A stretch of 41,744 bases of DNA from Candidatus Schmidhempelia bombi str. Bimp (GTDB taxonomy: Bacteria; Pseudomonadota; Gammaproteobacteria; Enterobacterales; Orbaceae). The translations under genes and the position numbers were made by a program. The DNA lies in NCBI RefSeq assembly GCF_000471645.3, contig NZ_AWGA01000013.1, positions 1 through 41,744 on the forward strand. Direction: 5' to 3'. The notes under the pieces were generated by a model. The model ran no database searches and was not told the origin of the DNA. It worked only from the letters and a program-made list of their open reading frames with translations. Below, one piece after another: positions 1 through 9,475 of this stretch. Each line of letters starts with the position of its first letter. Within the stretch, counting starts at the first letter, position 1.

Positions 1-373
1 CCACGCTGGTTGGCGTGGTTTATGTAATGGTATTATCGAAAATACCGTTCGTCATTTTCATGCAGCGCCACAACAGATACAAGTGTGGCTTGGTCCAGCA
101 ATAGGTCCGAGACAATTTGAAGTAGGACCAGAGGTAAAACAACAGTTTGAACAACATAACCCTAACGCCTCCCAAGCATTTCAGCTAATTGATAACGTAC
201 AACAAAAATATTTAGCCGATATTTATCTATTAGCCAAACAACGCTTAAATGCCCTAGGTATTACCGCCATTTTTGGTGGCGATCGCTGTACGATGAGCGA
301 ACCACAATCCTTTTTTTCTTATCGTCGTGAGCATACTACTGGGCGCATGGCAACGATGATTTGGTTAGCGTAA
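1..373 (+). CDS. pgeF: Peptidoglycan editing factor PgeF / YfiH-type laccase-domain protein, 3' part
   Basis: Only the last 123 codons are present; the reading frame enters at base 2 and ends with TAA at 371-373. The fragment opens on HAGWRG, the conserved histidine-containing motif of the YfiH/PgeF (Cu-oxidase_4, DUF152) family, and ends with the other family signature, a Cys-Thr pair followed by FFSYRRE. In this family two histidines and a cysteine form a metal site. Members have been described both as peptidoglycan editing factors, which keep L-serine out of position 1 of the stem peptide, and as purine nucleoside-active enzymes; the sequence does not choose between them. The next gene starts 650 bases downstream, so this is probably the end of its transcription unit. 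The family is clear, the exact activity less so. Confidence 0.9.
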   Translation, partial: HAGWRGLCNGIIENTVRHFHAAPQQIQVWLGPAIGPRQFEVGPEVKQQFEQHNPNASQAFQLIDNVQQKYLADIYLLAKQRLNALGITAIFGGDRCTMSEPQSFFSYRREHTTGRMATMIWLA

Positions 374-1023
374 TAAGGTTAAACAGCAAATAGGTATAGA
401 TAAAAATCATCATCTTTAAATGAGATAACTAATTGATTTTTCATGAGTAATGGATTATCAAAAGGTAACATGATGCCTTTTAAAGATAAACAAATTAAAC
501 CCCTTACATTGAATTATAACATGGTGCAATAACGGGTTAAGCTGGGCTATCATTAACATAGTATATAAACCAATTATTAATATAAGCATCTGATAAAAAA
601 TGCAGATATTCTAAACTGATTCAAATCTAACATGGTAGTAATAAAAATTCATAAAAACAGATAGAAATAGCTATATTATAGATATCTTGAAAATACAAAC
701 AGGCATAGCAATTTTATTCTCTTCATTTTCATCAAAAAACAGACTATTCATTAAGTAAATATGGGATGATAGAAAAGCCTACTATTTCTTTATCCTTGAT
801 TAAACATACCTAAAAGCTTAAAGACGCAAAGTGTCATAATCTATTAAATAAAATAGCTATAAAAACCCCATGAAGTATATCTAATTTTTTATCTTTACAG
901 ATTGATTAAGTAAACAAAATAACGTATGTTATCTAGCTAAATATGATCATCTATTTTAGTTAGTAAAAACTATATAAGCATAACAAAAAAATCTTCTATA
1001 AAAACAATAATAAAGGAATTCAT
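374..1023 (+). other. AT-rich intergenic stretch before vgrG, no gene seen
   Basis: This is 650 bases of very AT-rich sequence with stops in all frames and no recognisable protein relic. It must contain the promoter of the vgrG operon. I see no strong consensus promoter and no clear terminator for pgeF. A ribosome binding site (AAAGGA) lies just before the vgrG start. Confidence 0.6.
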
Positions 1024-3384
1024 ATGGCTATAAATAAGCACCAAATAGCTAGCTTAAACACTGTAGTTAATAACTTTTCATCGAATCAATACACGCTGAC
1101 TATTGTTGGACTTAATTCAAACTCAGTATTATCCGTTTTATCTATAACAGGTCAAGAACACCTCAATCAGCCTTGGTGTTATACAGTGACTTTTACCAGT
1201 ACGGATAAACAGCTTATGATTGATTCAGTATTAAGTCAATCAGGCTCCCTCACTTTCTATCCACTGCAACCTATTAAACAAGCAATCCAAATCAGCTCCC
1301 TTGATAGGCCTGCTATTCCTCGCACTATATATGGTGTAATCACTGAATTTAGCCAATTGTCAGTAAATAAAGAAGAAGCATGTTATCAAGTTGTTTTACA
1401 GTCACGCTTAGCGCTTTTAGACAATGATCATTATAGTGCTATTTATCAAAATCAAAGCGTGGTGGAAGTAGTAAAAGAGATCCTACGCCGCCATGATTTT
1501 ACCGATATTAATTATCGATTAGCACTTAAAGAGACCTACCCTGTCCGTGAATTTATTACGCAGTGGCAAGAAAGTGATCTGGCATTTATTCAACGTCTGT
1601 TGGCTGATGTAGGTATATGGTTTCGTTTTGAAATCCACGAGCAACATCACTGTGATGTGTTAGTGCTAAGTGATTATGAGCAAGGTTATGATGATGCAAG
1701 ACATATTAGTTATCATCTACCTAGTGATATGATAGATAAAGGTCGTGATAGCGTATGGGATTTGCAATTCCAGAGTAAAACTGTCCAACAACAGGTACAA
1801 GTACAAGATTATAACTATCGTCAAGCAGAAATAAATATGCTGGCACAGATTAATACCCAACCAAAAGATAAGACCACCAAAGGCACCAGTTATCTTTATG
1901 GTGAACACTTCAACAGTAAAGGCAATGATAGCACGATAGAGAGTGGTAGTTGGTACGCTAAAATCCGTCATGAACAACATATCAGTCAACAAATAATCAT
2001 TCGTGGTCAATGTAACGATTATCATTTAGTACCAGGACAACGTATTATTATCACTAATAGTAACATGCATGGCATTAGTCAAGGGATTATTATTCTTTCC
2101 ACGCAGTCCTATGGTGATCGGAGTCAATCGTATACAACTAGTTTTACCGCAATACCATTTAATGTATTAAAACCATATCGCCCAGTGCCAATTAGCTGGC
2201 CGCAAATTGGTGGTACATTACCTGCTAAGATAACCAGCCCAGATAATGATACCTATGGTTATCTTGATACTCAAGGACGTTACCGAGTTAAATTTAATTT
2301 TGATTTAAAAACTTGGCGAAATGGTGAGGAAAGCTTATGGGTTAGACTGGCCAAACCCTATGCTGGTGATACTTATGGTTTCCACTTTCCATTAATTGAT
2401 GGCACTGAAGTTGCGATTGGATTTGTGGGCGGTAATCCGGATCGACCATATATAGCTCATGCTATGCACGATAGCCATCATCCAGACCACGTATCAACTG
2501 CCAACAAAAACCGCAATGTGATTCGTACGCCAGCCAATAATAAACTACGCATGGATGATAAACGCGGTAAAGAACATATTAAACTGGCAACAGAATATGG
2601 TAAAACTCAGCTTAATATTGGTCATATAGTTAACCAGAATAAACAACAACGAGGCGAAGGTTTTGAATTAAGAACTGATGAGTGGGGTGCTATTCGAGCA
2701 GCGAAAGGACTCTATATTACCGCCCAAGGCAAATATAAAGCCGATGGTGATGTCCTTGATATCAATCAGCCAGTTAGCGAACTAGAACAAGCGCTTCATA
2801 TGGTGAACAAACTCAATCAACAAGCAAAAGCGGCTAAAGCTTCACTCGCTGATCTACAAAATCAGCAAAAACTGCTAGAAGAAAAAATTAAACAGCTCAC
2901 CGATTCGGCAATATTACAGTATGCACCGGCAGGTGTGGCAACGGTGACGCCAGACAGTATTCAAAACACGGCAGGGAATAACATTATTCAAACTGCACAA
3001 AATAGTATAGATATCAGCGCTTTTAAACGTTTTATGGTTAATGCTGGTAACCGCATTAGTCTTTTTGCCAATAAAATGGGTATCAACATATTTGCTGCGC
3101 AAGGGAAAATAGATATACAGGCCCAAAACGATGAGTTGCATCTCACCGGAAATAAACACGTAAAATTAACTAGTGTGGGTCATGAAGTGACAGTCTCGGC
3201 TTGTAATAAACTAACTTTAAGTTGCGGCGACTCCGCGATTATTATTGAGCCAAATAGTATTAAACTAATGTCGCTTGGCGATATACGGACTTTTTCGACA
3301 AGTTTTGGCAGTTTTGGACCAGAAACATTAAGTGTTTCCCCGCCGCAATTACCCGAAGGCGCACATTGTGAGGAGCAATTATAA
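1024..3384 (+). CDS. vgrG: Type VI secretion spike protein VgrG (TssI) with DUF2345 C-terminal region
   Basis: VgrG trimers form the puncturing tip on the Hcp tube of the T6SS and carry effectors into neighbouring cells. The 786-aa product has the usual order. Residues about 20-380 form the phage gpD/gp27-like base. Residues about 400-495 are the gp5 OB-fold, with typical segments such as RVKFNFD and GTEVAIGFVGGNPDRPYI. A short coiled-coil linker lies at about 593-628, and a DUF2345 beta-helix region runs from about 630 to the end. There is no extra catalytic domain, so it is probably a carrier rather than an evolved VgrG. The ATG has AAAGGA eight bases upstream. The stop overlaps the next start (TAATG), so the adaptor is translationally coupled. 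No T6SS sheath or baseplate gene is in the window, making this an orphan vgrG island. A second vgrG starts at 40997. Confidence 0.96.
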   Translation: MAINKHQIASLNTVVNNFSSNQYTLTIVGLNSNSVLSVLSITGQEHLNQPWCYTVTFTSTDKQLMIDSVLSQSGSLTFYPLQPIKQAIQISSLDRPAIPRTIYGVITEFSQLSVNKEEACYQVVLQSRLALLDNDHYSAIYQNQSVVEVVKEILRRHDFTDINYRLALKETYPVREFITQWQESDLAFIQRLLADVGIWFRFEIHEQHHCDVLVLSDYEQGYDDARHISYHLPSDMIDKGRDSVWDLQFQSKTVQQQVQVQDYNYRQAEINMLAQINTQPKDKTTKGTSYLYGEHFNSKGNDSTIESGSWYAKIRHEQHISQQIIIRGQCNDYHLVPGQRIIITNSNMHGISQGIIILSTQSYGDRSQSYTTSFTAIPFNVLKPYRPVPISWPQIGGTLPAKITSPDNDTYGYLDTQGRYRVKFNFDLKTWRNGEESLWVRLAKPYAGDTYGFHFPLIDGTEVAIGFVGGNPDRPYIAHAMHDSHHPDHVSTANKNRNVIRTPANNKLRMDDKRGKEHIKLATEYGKTQLNIGHIVNQNKQQRGEGFELRTDEWGAIRAAKGLYITAQGKYKADGDVLDINQPVSELEQALHMVNKLNQQAKAAKASLADLQNQQKLLEEKIKQLTDSAILQYAPAGVATVTPDSIQNTAGNNIIQTAQNSIDISAFKRFMVNAGNRISLFANKMGINIFAAQGKIDIQAQNDELHLTGNKHVKLTSVGHEVTVSACNKLTLSCGDSAIIIEPNSIKLMSLGDIRTFSTSFGSFGPETLSVSPPQLPEGAHCEEQL

Positions 3385-4352
3385 TGATAAGTACGCTTCT
3401 TAATAAATTAGCTGTTATATATGACCAATTACAAAGTGAACTAGATAGTGAGATTACTAAATCGCACTATCGCTATATATTACTGGATAAACTTGGTATT
3501 GTCAGTGAACTATCCTTAATTTACGAACTTGCATTACAAGATAATATTGCGCCAGAGTTATTAGCTGTTATCAAACGGCCAGAATTAGCCCATAATGAAA
3601 ATAGTTGCCCATTGCTAGTGTGTATTGCCGAACCAAATGAACCATTAAACGAGGAATTGCTATTATCCAGCTTAGTGCAAATCAAAGAGGACTATTTAAC
3701 CAGCAAACATTATGTATGCGGTTTTATTGCCAGCCCATTAACGCCCGAAGCATTGGCAGAGGCCTTACTTGAATCAGGGATACGGGCTGGACATGCACTT
3801 GGTAAACCATTTCTTCCTTTTTATGAACCGTTTACACTAGATATATTGCACCACAGTTATCAACAACCAGAATCCCATCTTGGACTAATCCTACCACCTA
3901 ATACGTGTTATTGCTTTATTAATACCGATGTAGAAGCCTGTTTTTTTCAATCGGTATCTTATCAGGATGAACAGGATTTTACGCTACGTTTTGTTAATGA
4001 AACCTTACGTTATCATCAGCTAAATCAGCTGGCGCTTTATGGTCTGGCAGTCACTTGGCTAGAGTTATGTGAACAACAAAACAAAGATTTACCGGCGAAA
4101 GCATTAGCGACGATTATTGACTATTTTTATGATGCCTATGGAATGCAACTGACTAATGCTAAAGATAGAAGAGCATATGTTCTATTCTCATTACAATATG
4201 GTCAACTCACGGCAAATAAACGGTTATTGCAGTTGATCAATGACGTAATAGCCAATGAAGAAAAGCATGGACAATTAGGGCGATTACTAAGTCAACAAGA
4301 GGCAGATCTTAACGCCTTAAATCAAAATATTGAAAAAACGTCTAAATATTAA
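3384..4352 (+). CDS. DUF4123-family T6SS effector adaptor/chaperone (VasW/Tap-like)
   Basis: This 322-aa protein has the look and length of DUF4123 proteins: a poorly conserved N-terminal region, a central segment around GIRAGHALGKPFLPFYEPF, and a second part that includes ETLRYHQLNQLALYG. DUF4123 proteins (Tap/TEC, VasW in Vibrio cholerae) bind a specific effector and help load it on its cognate VgrG, in the donor cytoplasm. The gene position supports this: it overlaps the vgrG stop by one base and precedes the effector gene by 83 bases. No signal peptide or membrane segment is visible. The family call rests on pattern recognition plus context. Confidence 0.85.
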   Translation: MISTLLNKLAVIYDQLQSELDSEITKSHYRYILLDKLGIVSELSLIYELALQDNIAPELLAVIKRPELAHNENSCPLLVCIAEPNEPLNEELLLSSLVQIKEDYLTSKHYVCGFIASPLTPEALAEALLESGIRAGHALGKPFLPFYEPFTLDILHHSYQQPESHLGLILPPNTCYCFINTDVEACFFQSVSYQDEQDFTLRFVNETLRYHQLNQLALYGLAVTWLELCEQQNKDLPAKALATIIDYFYDAYGMQLTNAKDRRAYVLFSLQYGQLTANKRLLQLINDVIANEEKHGQLGRLLSQQEADLNALNQNIEKTSKY

Positions 4353-4381
4353 AAATTTATAAAAACCCCCATAGAAGCACG

Positions 4382-4402
4382 ACTATTGACGCAAACAATA
4401 GT
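4382..4402 (+). promoter_or_regulatory. Small hairpin in the adaptor-effector spacer
   Basis: ACTATTG at 4382-4388 and CAATAGT at 4396-4402 form a perfect 7-bp stem with a 7-base loop, in the leader just before the effector ribosome binding site (GGAAAGGGG region). The leader recurs at 10166-10240, where nine bases are missing and the hairpin has collapsed into the palindrome ACTATTAATAGT. It may be an intercistronic RNA structure; no T-run follows, so it is not a standard terminator. Confidence 0.35.
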
Positions 4403-4435
4403 TGATTTGGAAAGGGGATAAGCAGGGGCAGACAG

Positions 4436-7400
4436 ATGAAAGAGACAAAAAACCCAGCGGGACAGACAAAGGAATATGAGCCAAAACTAGTGTATAGTGC
4501 CAGTGAAAAAGAGTTAGCCTTAGCTGGAGGGCAATGTGGGGCGTGTCAGCGGCGCGGATTTGCAATATTTCTGGTAAGAAAATCGATAGTACCGTCATGT
4601 TTTATGCCGACGATTAACTGGGGTAAAGGGATGGTAACGCTGGCAGGGCGCGAGCCGGCAATGGAGTGGGAAAATTACCGTTATGCTTATCGGACTTTAC
4701 GTGAAGGTTATGTTTATATACTGGCCAATCCCCAAGGCAATCAGGATGATAGCCAACTGGACCTACAGGTATATGAAGTGACCCATTCAGGGGCGTTTAG
4801 GTTACGTGACTTTCGGGATGTAAAAGGGACAAGACCCAAAGAGATACCGATAAGTTGTATCATCGCCCAACATCAGGTTAAGGCGCAGTTTATCACCATA
4901 GACAACAATCGCTACGATAACGCGTGGATAGCCTATTCATCGGTACGCTGGACAGCAGAGACAGTGGAGTATTACCGGCGGCATGTTGATGAGCGTCAAC
5001 AGCGTTTTAGTAGGATAGACTTGAGGCAGGCGAGTTCAGACCGGGTAAGGGTTGACCAGCGACGGTTTGCGTTTAGGGATTTCTTAACCAAAAAGCGCCA
5101 CTTACTGGAGCTAGAGTGTGATAAACACATGGTGCGTGATTACTTTGACGAGCCAAACTCGCTAACAGGTTTATTACCCACGACGGGATTGCCATTATTC
5201 AATGATATGCGGCGAGGGATGCTAGACCAACAGGGACGCAGTTTAAAAGAGTTACTGATGGTTAGTGCAGACGTTTTATCGGAATTATTTGGTCACCTAT
5301 TTTACACAGCCAGTCATTTTAACTCATTAAAGGGTGAAGACCTCCATAAAGCTTTATCGCAAACGGTGAGCCGGTATCAATCAGACGAGGAATATGGAGG
5401 AGTAGAGCCGGCGGCGTTAGTGGTGGAAGACAGCCTAGGCATAGCGGAAGAGTTAGCGGTACAGCGGCGACAACAATTAGCGCCAGTGACGGAAGGATTA
5501 AGCGAACAAAGTGAAACAGAAGAAAAGGCGTTAAGTGGTTATCATCAGATAATACGTAGTAGCGGTCATGAATTTATCTATGACAAAGAGCGGCGCACCA
5601 ACCGAACGACGCTGGTAGAGTCCATGCAACTCAAGAATGGTCGAGATAAACTAGCGGCGTATTACGATGATAAAGCCAGTCGGGTGAGCGATGCGCCGTT
5701 ATGTTATTTCACGCCGGAGATAATTTATGCGCGGCATCACTACCGGCAGATAGAGCAATATAAAGCGGCGATACGAGGCTCAGTGCTAGAATCGGGGGCA
5801 GATGACGCTTACTTATTTCTATTTTATCGGAAAGCGAGTAGTTATGACCCGACAGCGAGCGACCTTAGGCAAAAAACAATCAATGATAGATTTGTTCAAG
5901 AAAATAATTTAATCAATTTACAGACGAATCATTACAAGCGGCTAAATGAACTGGCAGAGATAAATAAAATTCAGGTGATAGATGTTATAGGTGAAGAGAC
6001 GTTAGCGGAAAAGCTGGGGTTAAGTCGGGATTCGGCAGGGCTACCGCGCCCTTATTTATATTGCCGTTATTTAAGTGAGTGCGGACTGGTCGGTTACAAT
6101 GCCAATGGCATTGGATTGGGAGACTATAAAGAGGTGCTGTTAAGTGCTGAGCAACAACAGGCATTAATTAGCCAGTACCAACACGAGACGACGGGACTGA
6201 GAGTGAAAAGGGTTGACGGGGTAAAGGTGGTACATTTTTATCATCTAAAAGTGGCCAAAGAGCAGATAGCGGAGAAAAAGCTAAAAGAGGTATGGGAGAA
6301 ACGAGAAAAGCGCCTCAATCGACAATCGGTAACCAATTATGAACAGTTAGAGCGACAGGGTCATCAATCATTATATAACTATGTTGAGCGGGTATCGCGG
6401 GATTACTTCCATTATTTAATTTGGTTATTTGGTGAAGACAAGCGCTACTATCAGGTGGAAAAGGGCGAGACTAAAGTAGCGTTACCGGAGCAATTAAATC
6501 GGTTACGTTTTTGGCGCAATGAAGTCTACCCGAACAGTTCAGATATGCACCTAAGCCTACTATCCTCATTTTTACTGATATTAGACAGTGGTCATATTGG
6601 GACGCTAACGCTGCCGTTACATGGTGTACTCTGGGGACTATTATTTGAAAATAAACAATCGATATATTTTTATCTGTTGGGAGATATAAAACCGGAGCTA
6701 TCACCGGCGTCGAGCGCCAAACAGACCTACTGGAATAGTGAGCTTGAGGCATTGGAATTAGCTAGCAAATCAGGGATATTACCGACAGATAAAGCCCCGA
6801 CGCTACCGGCGAAAGGGATAAAAGGGATTGGAAAGAGTCAAGTTTATGAAATGACTAATAAAGTGCTAAATCTGGAGGTAAATCAAAACACCCATTTACT
6901 GAGATTACTACTGGAAAGGCTGATTAGCAGTGGACTGGAAGGGATAAACAACGCAGCTAGCACATGGGTAAAAGTCAACGAATTAATGATACGCAGTCAT
7001 TACATCAACGTCATCAATCTATTTAAAGATAAACATATCCACCGGGTCAGGCAATACCAGCTAACGATGTCGGTAAAAGGGCTACATCAATATTTAAAAC
7101 GGTTAGAAGACTTTGGGTCACTGTTTTTTGATGGACAACTAAAGAGTGATAAAGGCACGGCGATAAATATTCTGCAAAATAACAAAGGGCGCTGGCATAT
7201 ACCGCAGTCGGGGAATAAGCAGACGGCGAGCGAGAAAGTAAAAGTCAGTATTCTGATGTCGTTTGACACGCCAGCCCATCAACAACGTTTTGAGCAGGCA
7301 CTAAAAAGCCAAAGCCATGGCAATATGTCACAAAGCCAGTTAAGAGAGCTAAAAGCGAACGTGATTGAGGTGAATAACCTAACGTTAAATGACCATCAGA

Positions 7401-8677
7401 TAGACTACTTAGCGACGGTAGCGAAAGGGCTAAGGCGGCAGCACTATATAGAGGTATTAGATATCACATCGAGTCTAGTGTTGGCAGGGGTGGGTCTCTA
7501 TTTTCAGGTAGCAAACTTACGCAGTTTACAGCAACAGCTAGATGCATGGGATGACAATTATAATAAAAGATTAATGAAAGCCAAATTAATTAGCAGTTAC
7601 AGTGTGGCCATCATTATGGGGATAGAGGGGATAATACAGTTAAGTAAATTGGGCGGGATGCTCAAATCGTCGTCCGTCTGCTTATACTTAACGAAGAATA
7701 GCAATGGGTATAACTTTTTAAGAATAACTAAAAGCATTGGATGCTGGATAGGGGTGGTCGACAGTGTGATGGGTAGTATTCTGTCGTACAAAAGCTGGCA
7801 GGCGGGGAATAGTGGGGCAGGGGTATATCTGACGACCAGCATATTAAGTCTGCTCATGTCAGCGGCAATGCTAGCAAATAGTGTACCGACGATAGGGCAA
7901 ATAATTTTCCTTTTTGTCAGTGTAGGGATTTTTGTAATAAATGCGGTATTTTACAGTGATGGCAGTGACTGGGATGAGTTGGACAAATGGTTAAACCGCA
8001 GCATGCTGGGTAATTATGACCATCGTGACCGGTACCCGCCGTACTATTTACCGACGCCGGTGTGTATGCAACTTTCAAAGCAGGATTACTATTTAGCGGT
8101 GAATGGGGGGCTATGCAAGGCTGAGGCGGAATGGCGCTGGTACGACCAAATCAATACTGACTATGATATCTATTTAACTCTGAATTTGCCCGATTTTAAT
8201 ACGGATCTTGCCTGGTTCGAGGGTAAAGTAACGATAAAACCCGATCAAGGAGAAACGATTATTCTTACTATTGCTTATAGTAAACAGCGAATAGTAGTAA
8301 CCCCAGATAAAAACAGCGTGTTATTTAAACCAGCAACAGAAAAGGTGCTTGATAAGAAGAAAGAACTTTATCGTATGGATGAAAAGAAAATAAAAAAACT
8401 GAGTGCAGATGAAAAGTTATGGACGAAGCTAATGACCATCGCCACTGGGCAACCGCTACCGCAAGCGACTCAACCACCGCAAGAAAATAATAGCTTATCA
8501 GATAATTTAATAGGCTTATTTCTTATTAAGCAGCGTTTAGGGCAGATAAGCGGAGACCATCAATTATCGGTATTTGTAAATTACTGGCCTAATGGACGGC
8601 TAGATAAAGAGGGCAAAGAGATAACACCCTATCTACTTTCCTATCGTTACCACAGAGAGAGTGTGGTTGTTTCATAA
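4436..8677 (+). CDS. Large MIX-domain, VasX-like membrane-active T6SS effector
   Basis: The 1413-aa product has the N-terminal region of VasX/BTH_I2691-type T6SS effectors. A Cys pair (C34, C37) in GGQCGACQRRG is followed by LREGYVYIL at residues 88-96, which fits the MIX (marker for type six effectors) pattern hRxGhhYhh. The middle is a long hydrophilic region. Residues about 1000-1175 hold a cluster of roughly five hydrophobic helices (for example SLVLAGVGLYF, SVAIIMGIEGII and IGQIIFLFVSVGIFVINAVFY), then a soluble tail of about 240 residues. VasX of Vibrio cholerae has a comparable plan and perturbs the target inner membrane, so a pore-forming or depolarising role is the best inference. 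The gene follows vgrG and an adaptor and precedes lipoprotein genes that probably give immunity. Codons such as CGG, GCG and GGG are common up to about 8130, unlike the neighbours, which points to horizontal origin. The last ~175 codons look more like the host. Confidence 0.88.
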   Translation: MKETKNPAGQTKEYEPKLVYSASEKELALAGGQCGACQRRGFAIFLVRKSIVPSCFMPTINWGKGMVTLAGREPAMEWENYRYAYRTLREGYVYILANPQGNQDDSQLDLQVYEVTHSGAFRLRDFRDVKGTRPKEIPISCIIAQHQVKAQFITIDNNRYDNAWIAYSSVRWTAETVEYYRRHVDERQQRFSRIDLRQASSDRVRVDQRRFAFRDFLTKKRHLLELECDKHMVRDYFDEPNSLTGLLPTTGLPLFNDMRRGMLDQQGRSLKELLMVSADVLSELFGHLFYTASHFNSLKGEDLHKALSQTVSRYQSDEEYGGVEPAALVVEDSLGIAEELAVQRRQQLAPVTEGLSEQSETEEKALSGYHQIIRSSGHEFIYDKERRTNRTTLVESMQLKNGRDKLAAYYDDKASRVSDAPLCYFTPEIIYARHHYRQIEQYKAAIRGSVLESGADDAYLFLFYRKASSYDPTASDLRQKTINDRFVQENNLINLQTNHYKRLNELAEINKIQVIDVIGEETLAEKLGLSRDSAGLPRPYLYCRYLSECGLVGYNANGIGLGDYKEVLLSAEQQQALISQYQHETTGLRVKRVDGVKVVHFYHLKVAKEQIAEKKLKEVWEKREKRLNRQSVTNYEQLERQGHQSLYNYVERVSRDYFHYLIWLFGEDKRYYQVEKGETKVALPEQLNRLRFWRNEVYPNSSDMHLSLLSSFLLILDSGHIGTLTLPLHGVLWGLLFENKQSIYFYLLGDIKPELSPASSAKQTYWNSELEALELASKSGILPTDKAPTLPAKGIKGIGKSQVYEMTNKVLNLEVNQNTHLLRLLLERLISSGLEGINNAASTWVKVNELMIRSHYINVINLFKDKHIHRVRQYQLTMSVKGLHQYLKRLEDFGSLFFDGQLKSDKGTAINILQNNKGRWHIPQSGNKQTASEKVKVSILMSFDTPAHQQRFEQALKSQSHGNMSQSQLRELKANVIEVNNLTLNDHQIDYLATVAKGLRRQHYIEVLDITSSLVLAGVGLYFQVANLRSLQQQLDAWDDNYNKRLMKAKLISSYSVAIIMGIEGIIQLSKLGGMLKSSSVCLYLTKNSNGYNFLRITKSIGCWIGVVDSVMGSILSYKSWQAGNSGAGVYLTTSILSLLMSAAMLANSVPTIGQIIFLFVSVGIFVINAVFYSDGSDWDELDKWLNRSMLGNYDHRDRYPPYYLPTPVCMQLSKQDYYLAVNGGLCKAEAEWRWYDQINTDYDIYLTLNLPDFNTDLAWFEGKVTIKPDQGETIILTIAYSKQRIVVTPDKNSVLFKPATEKVLDKKKELYRMDEKKIKKLSADEKLWTKLMTIATGQPLPQATQPPQENNSLSDNLIGLFLIKQRLGQISGDHQLSVFVNYWPNGRLDKEGKEITPYLLSYRYHRESVVVS

Positions 8678-8689
8678 TCAGGAACCAAG

Positions 8690-9349
8690 ATGAAAAAATT
8701 ACTATTAACAAGCCTATTAGGTATCGGCACTTTAGCATTAGCTGGGTGTGATAATTACCCTTATAAACAAGATATACAGGAACTTTATGACTGGAATAAT
8801 CAAACGGGGGATAAAGCAATTTGTATGATGGTTGGTGAAGTTACCCAATCCATGTACCCGTATACGATTAAATATATGGACGGTGCAGATTTACCCTTTA
8901 CATATGAAACGCGAGAAGCGCATTTTAATCAATTGACAAATGAAAGCCTACATTTTTTTAGCGGACTTGGTTTTTTTAGTGAGGAATTAGTTGGAGAAGA
9001 GCAAGGAAAACCACTTTATCGCTATGAGCTCACTGATTTGGGTAAGCAGTATGTAAAATGGAAATTTGGCGCGACTAATTTCTGCTTTGGGCGAATTATC
9101 GTGGACTCAATAGGCCGCAAACGAGACTCGATTAATGGGGTGGGTGGGGGCACTATACGTGAAGTGAATATCACCTATCATGTTGAAAATATACCTGACT
9201 GGGTAAAAAATTCGGAGGCGTATGAACGTTTTCGTTATCCTAAGGAGATAACAACGGGTGAACCGTTACCGGGTACGCACACTTATAGAGTTCTTGGCAA
9301 TAATAAACTAGATACTATTTCTGGGGTAAGTGGTAATTATCAATGGTAA
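8690..9349 (+). CDS. Probable T6SS immunity lipoprotein A
   Basis: The gene starts 12 bases after the effector stop behind an AGGAA ribosome binding site. The 219-aa product has a textbook lipoprotein signal, with a Lys-Lys start, a hydrophobic core and the lipobox LAGC (lipidated Cys20). The residue after the cysteine is Asp; in E. coli Asp at +2 avoids the Lol pathway and keeps a lipoprotein in the inner membrane, facing the periplasm. That location suits protection against an effector that inserts in the inner membrane. I do not recognise the mature domain. It contains GLGFFSEELVGEE, a YELTDLGKQYVKW segment and NFCFGRI, and is 70-80% identical by eye to its tandem copy. Immunity is inferred from position, duplication and mosaic divergence, not from a known family. 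Confidence 0.75.
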   Translation: MKKLLLTSLLGIGTLALAGCDNYPYKQDIQELYDWNNQTGDKAICMMVGEVTQSMYPYTIKYMDGADLPFTYETREAHFNQLTNESLHFFSGLGFFSEELVGEEQGKPLYRYELTDLGKQYVKWKFGATNFCFGRIIVDSIGRKRDSINGVGGGTIREVNITYHVENIPDWVKNSEAYERFRYPKEITTGEPLPGTHTYRVLGNNKLDTISGVSGNYQW

Positions 9350-9391
9350 TTAAACAAGATAAGGTAATGGTAAATAAGAACATCTAAGCAA

Positions 9392-9463
9392 AAAGAAGGC
9401 AAAGAGATAACACCCTATCTACTTTCCTATCGTTACCACAGAGAGAGTGTGGTTGTTTCATAA
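9392..9463 (+). pseudogene. Duplicated 3' end of the effector gene
   Basis: Bases 9392-9463 repeat the last 24 codons of the effector (8606-8677), including the stop, with only a couple of changes. No start or upstream effector body is attached, since the preceding bases are the tail region of immunity gene A. This scar shows that the second immunity gene once followed, or was copied together with, an effector copy. Confidence 0.92.
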
Positions 9464-9475
9464 TCAGGAACCAAA

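Noticed and set aside
374..1023. Search for CRISPR repeats, tRNA genes or a second adaptor upstream of vgrG
   Set aside because: No regularly spaced repeats, cloverleaf or open frame could be seen. Elsewhere in the window I also found no CRISPR, tRNA or rRNA.
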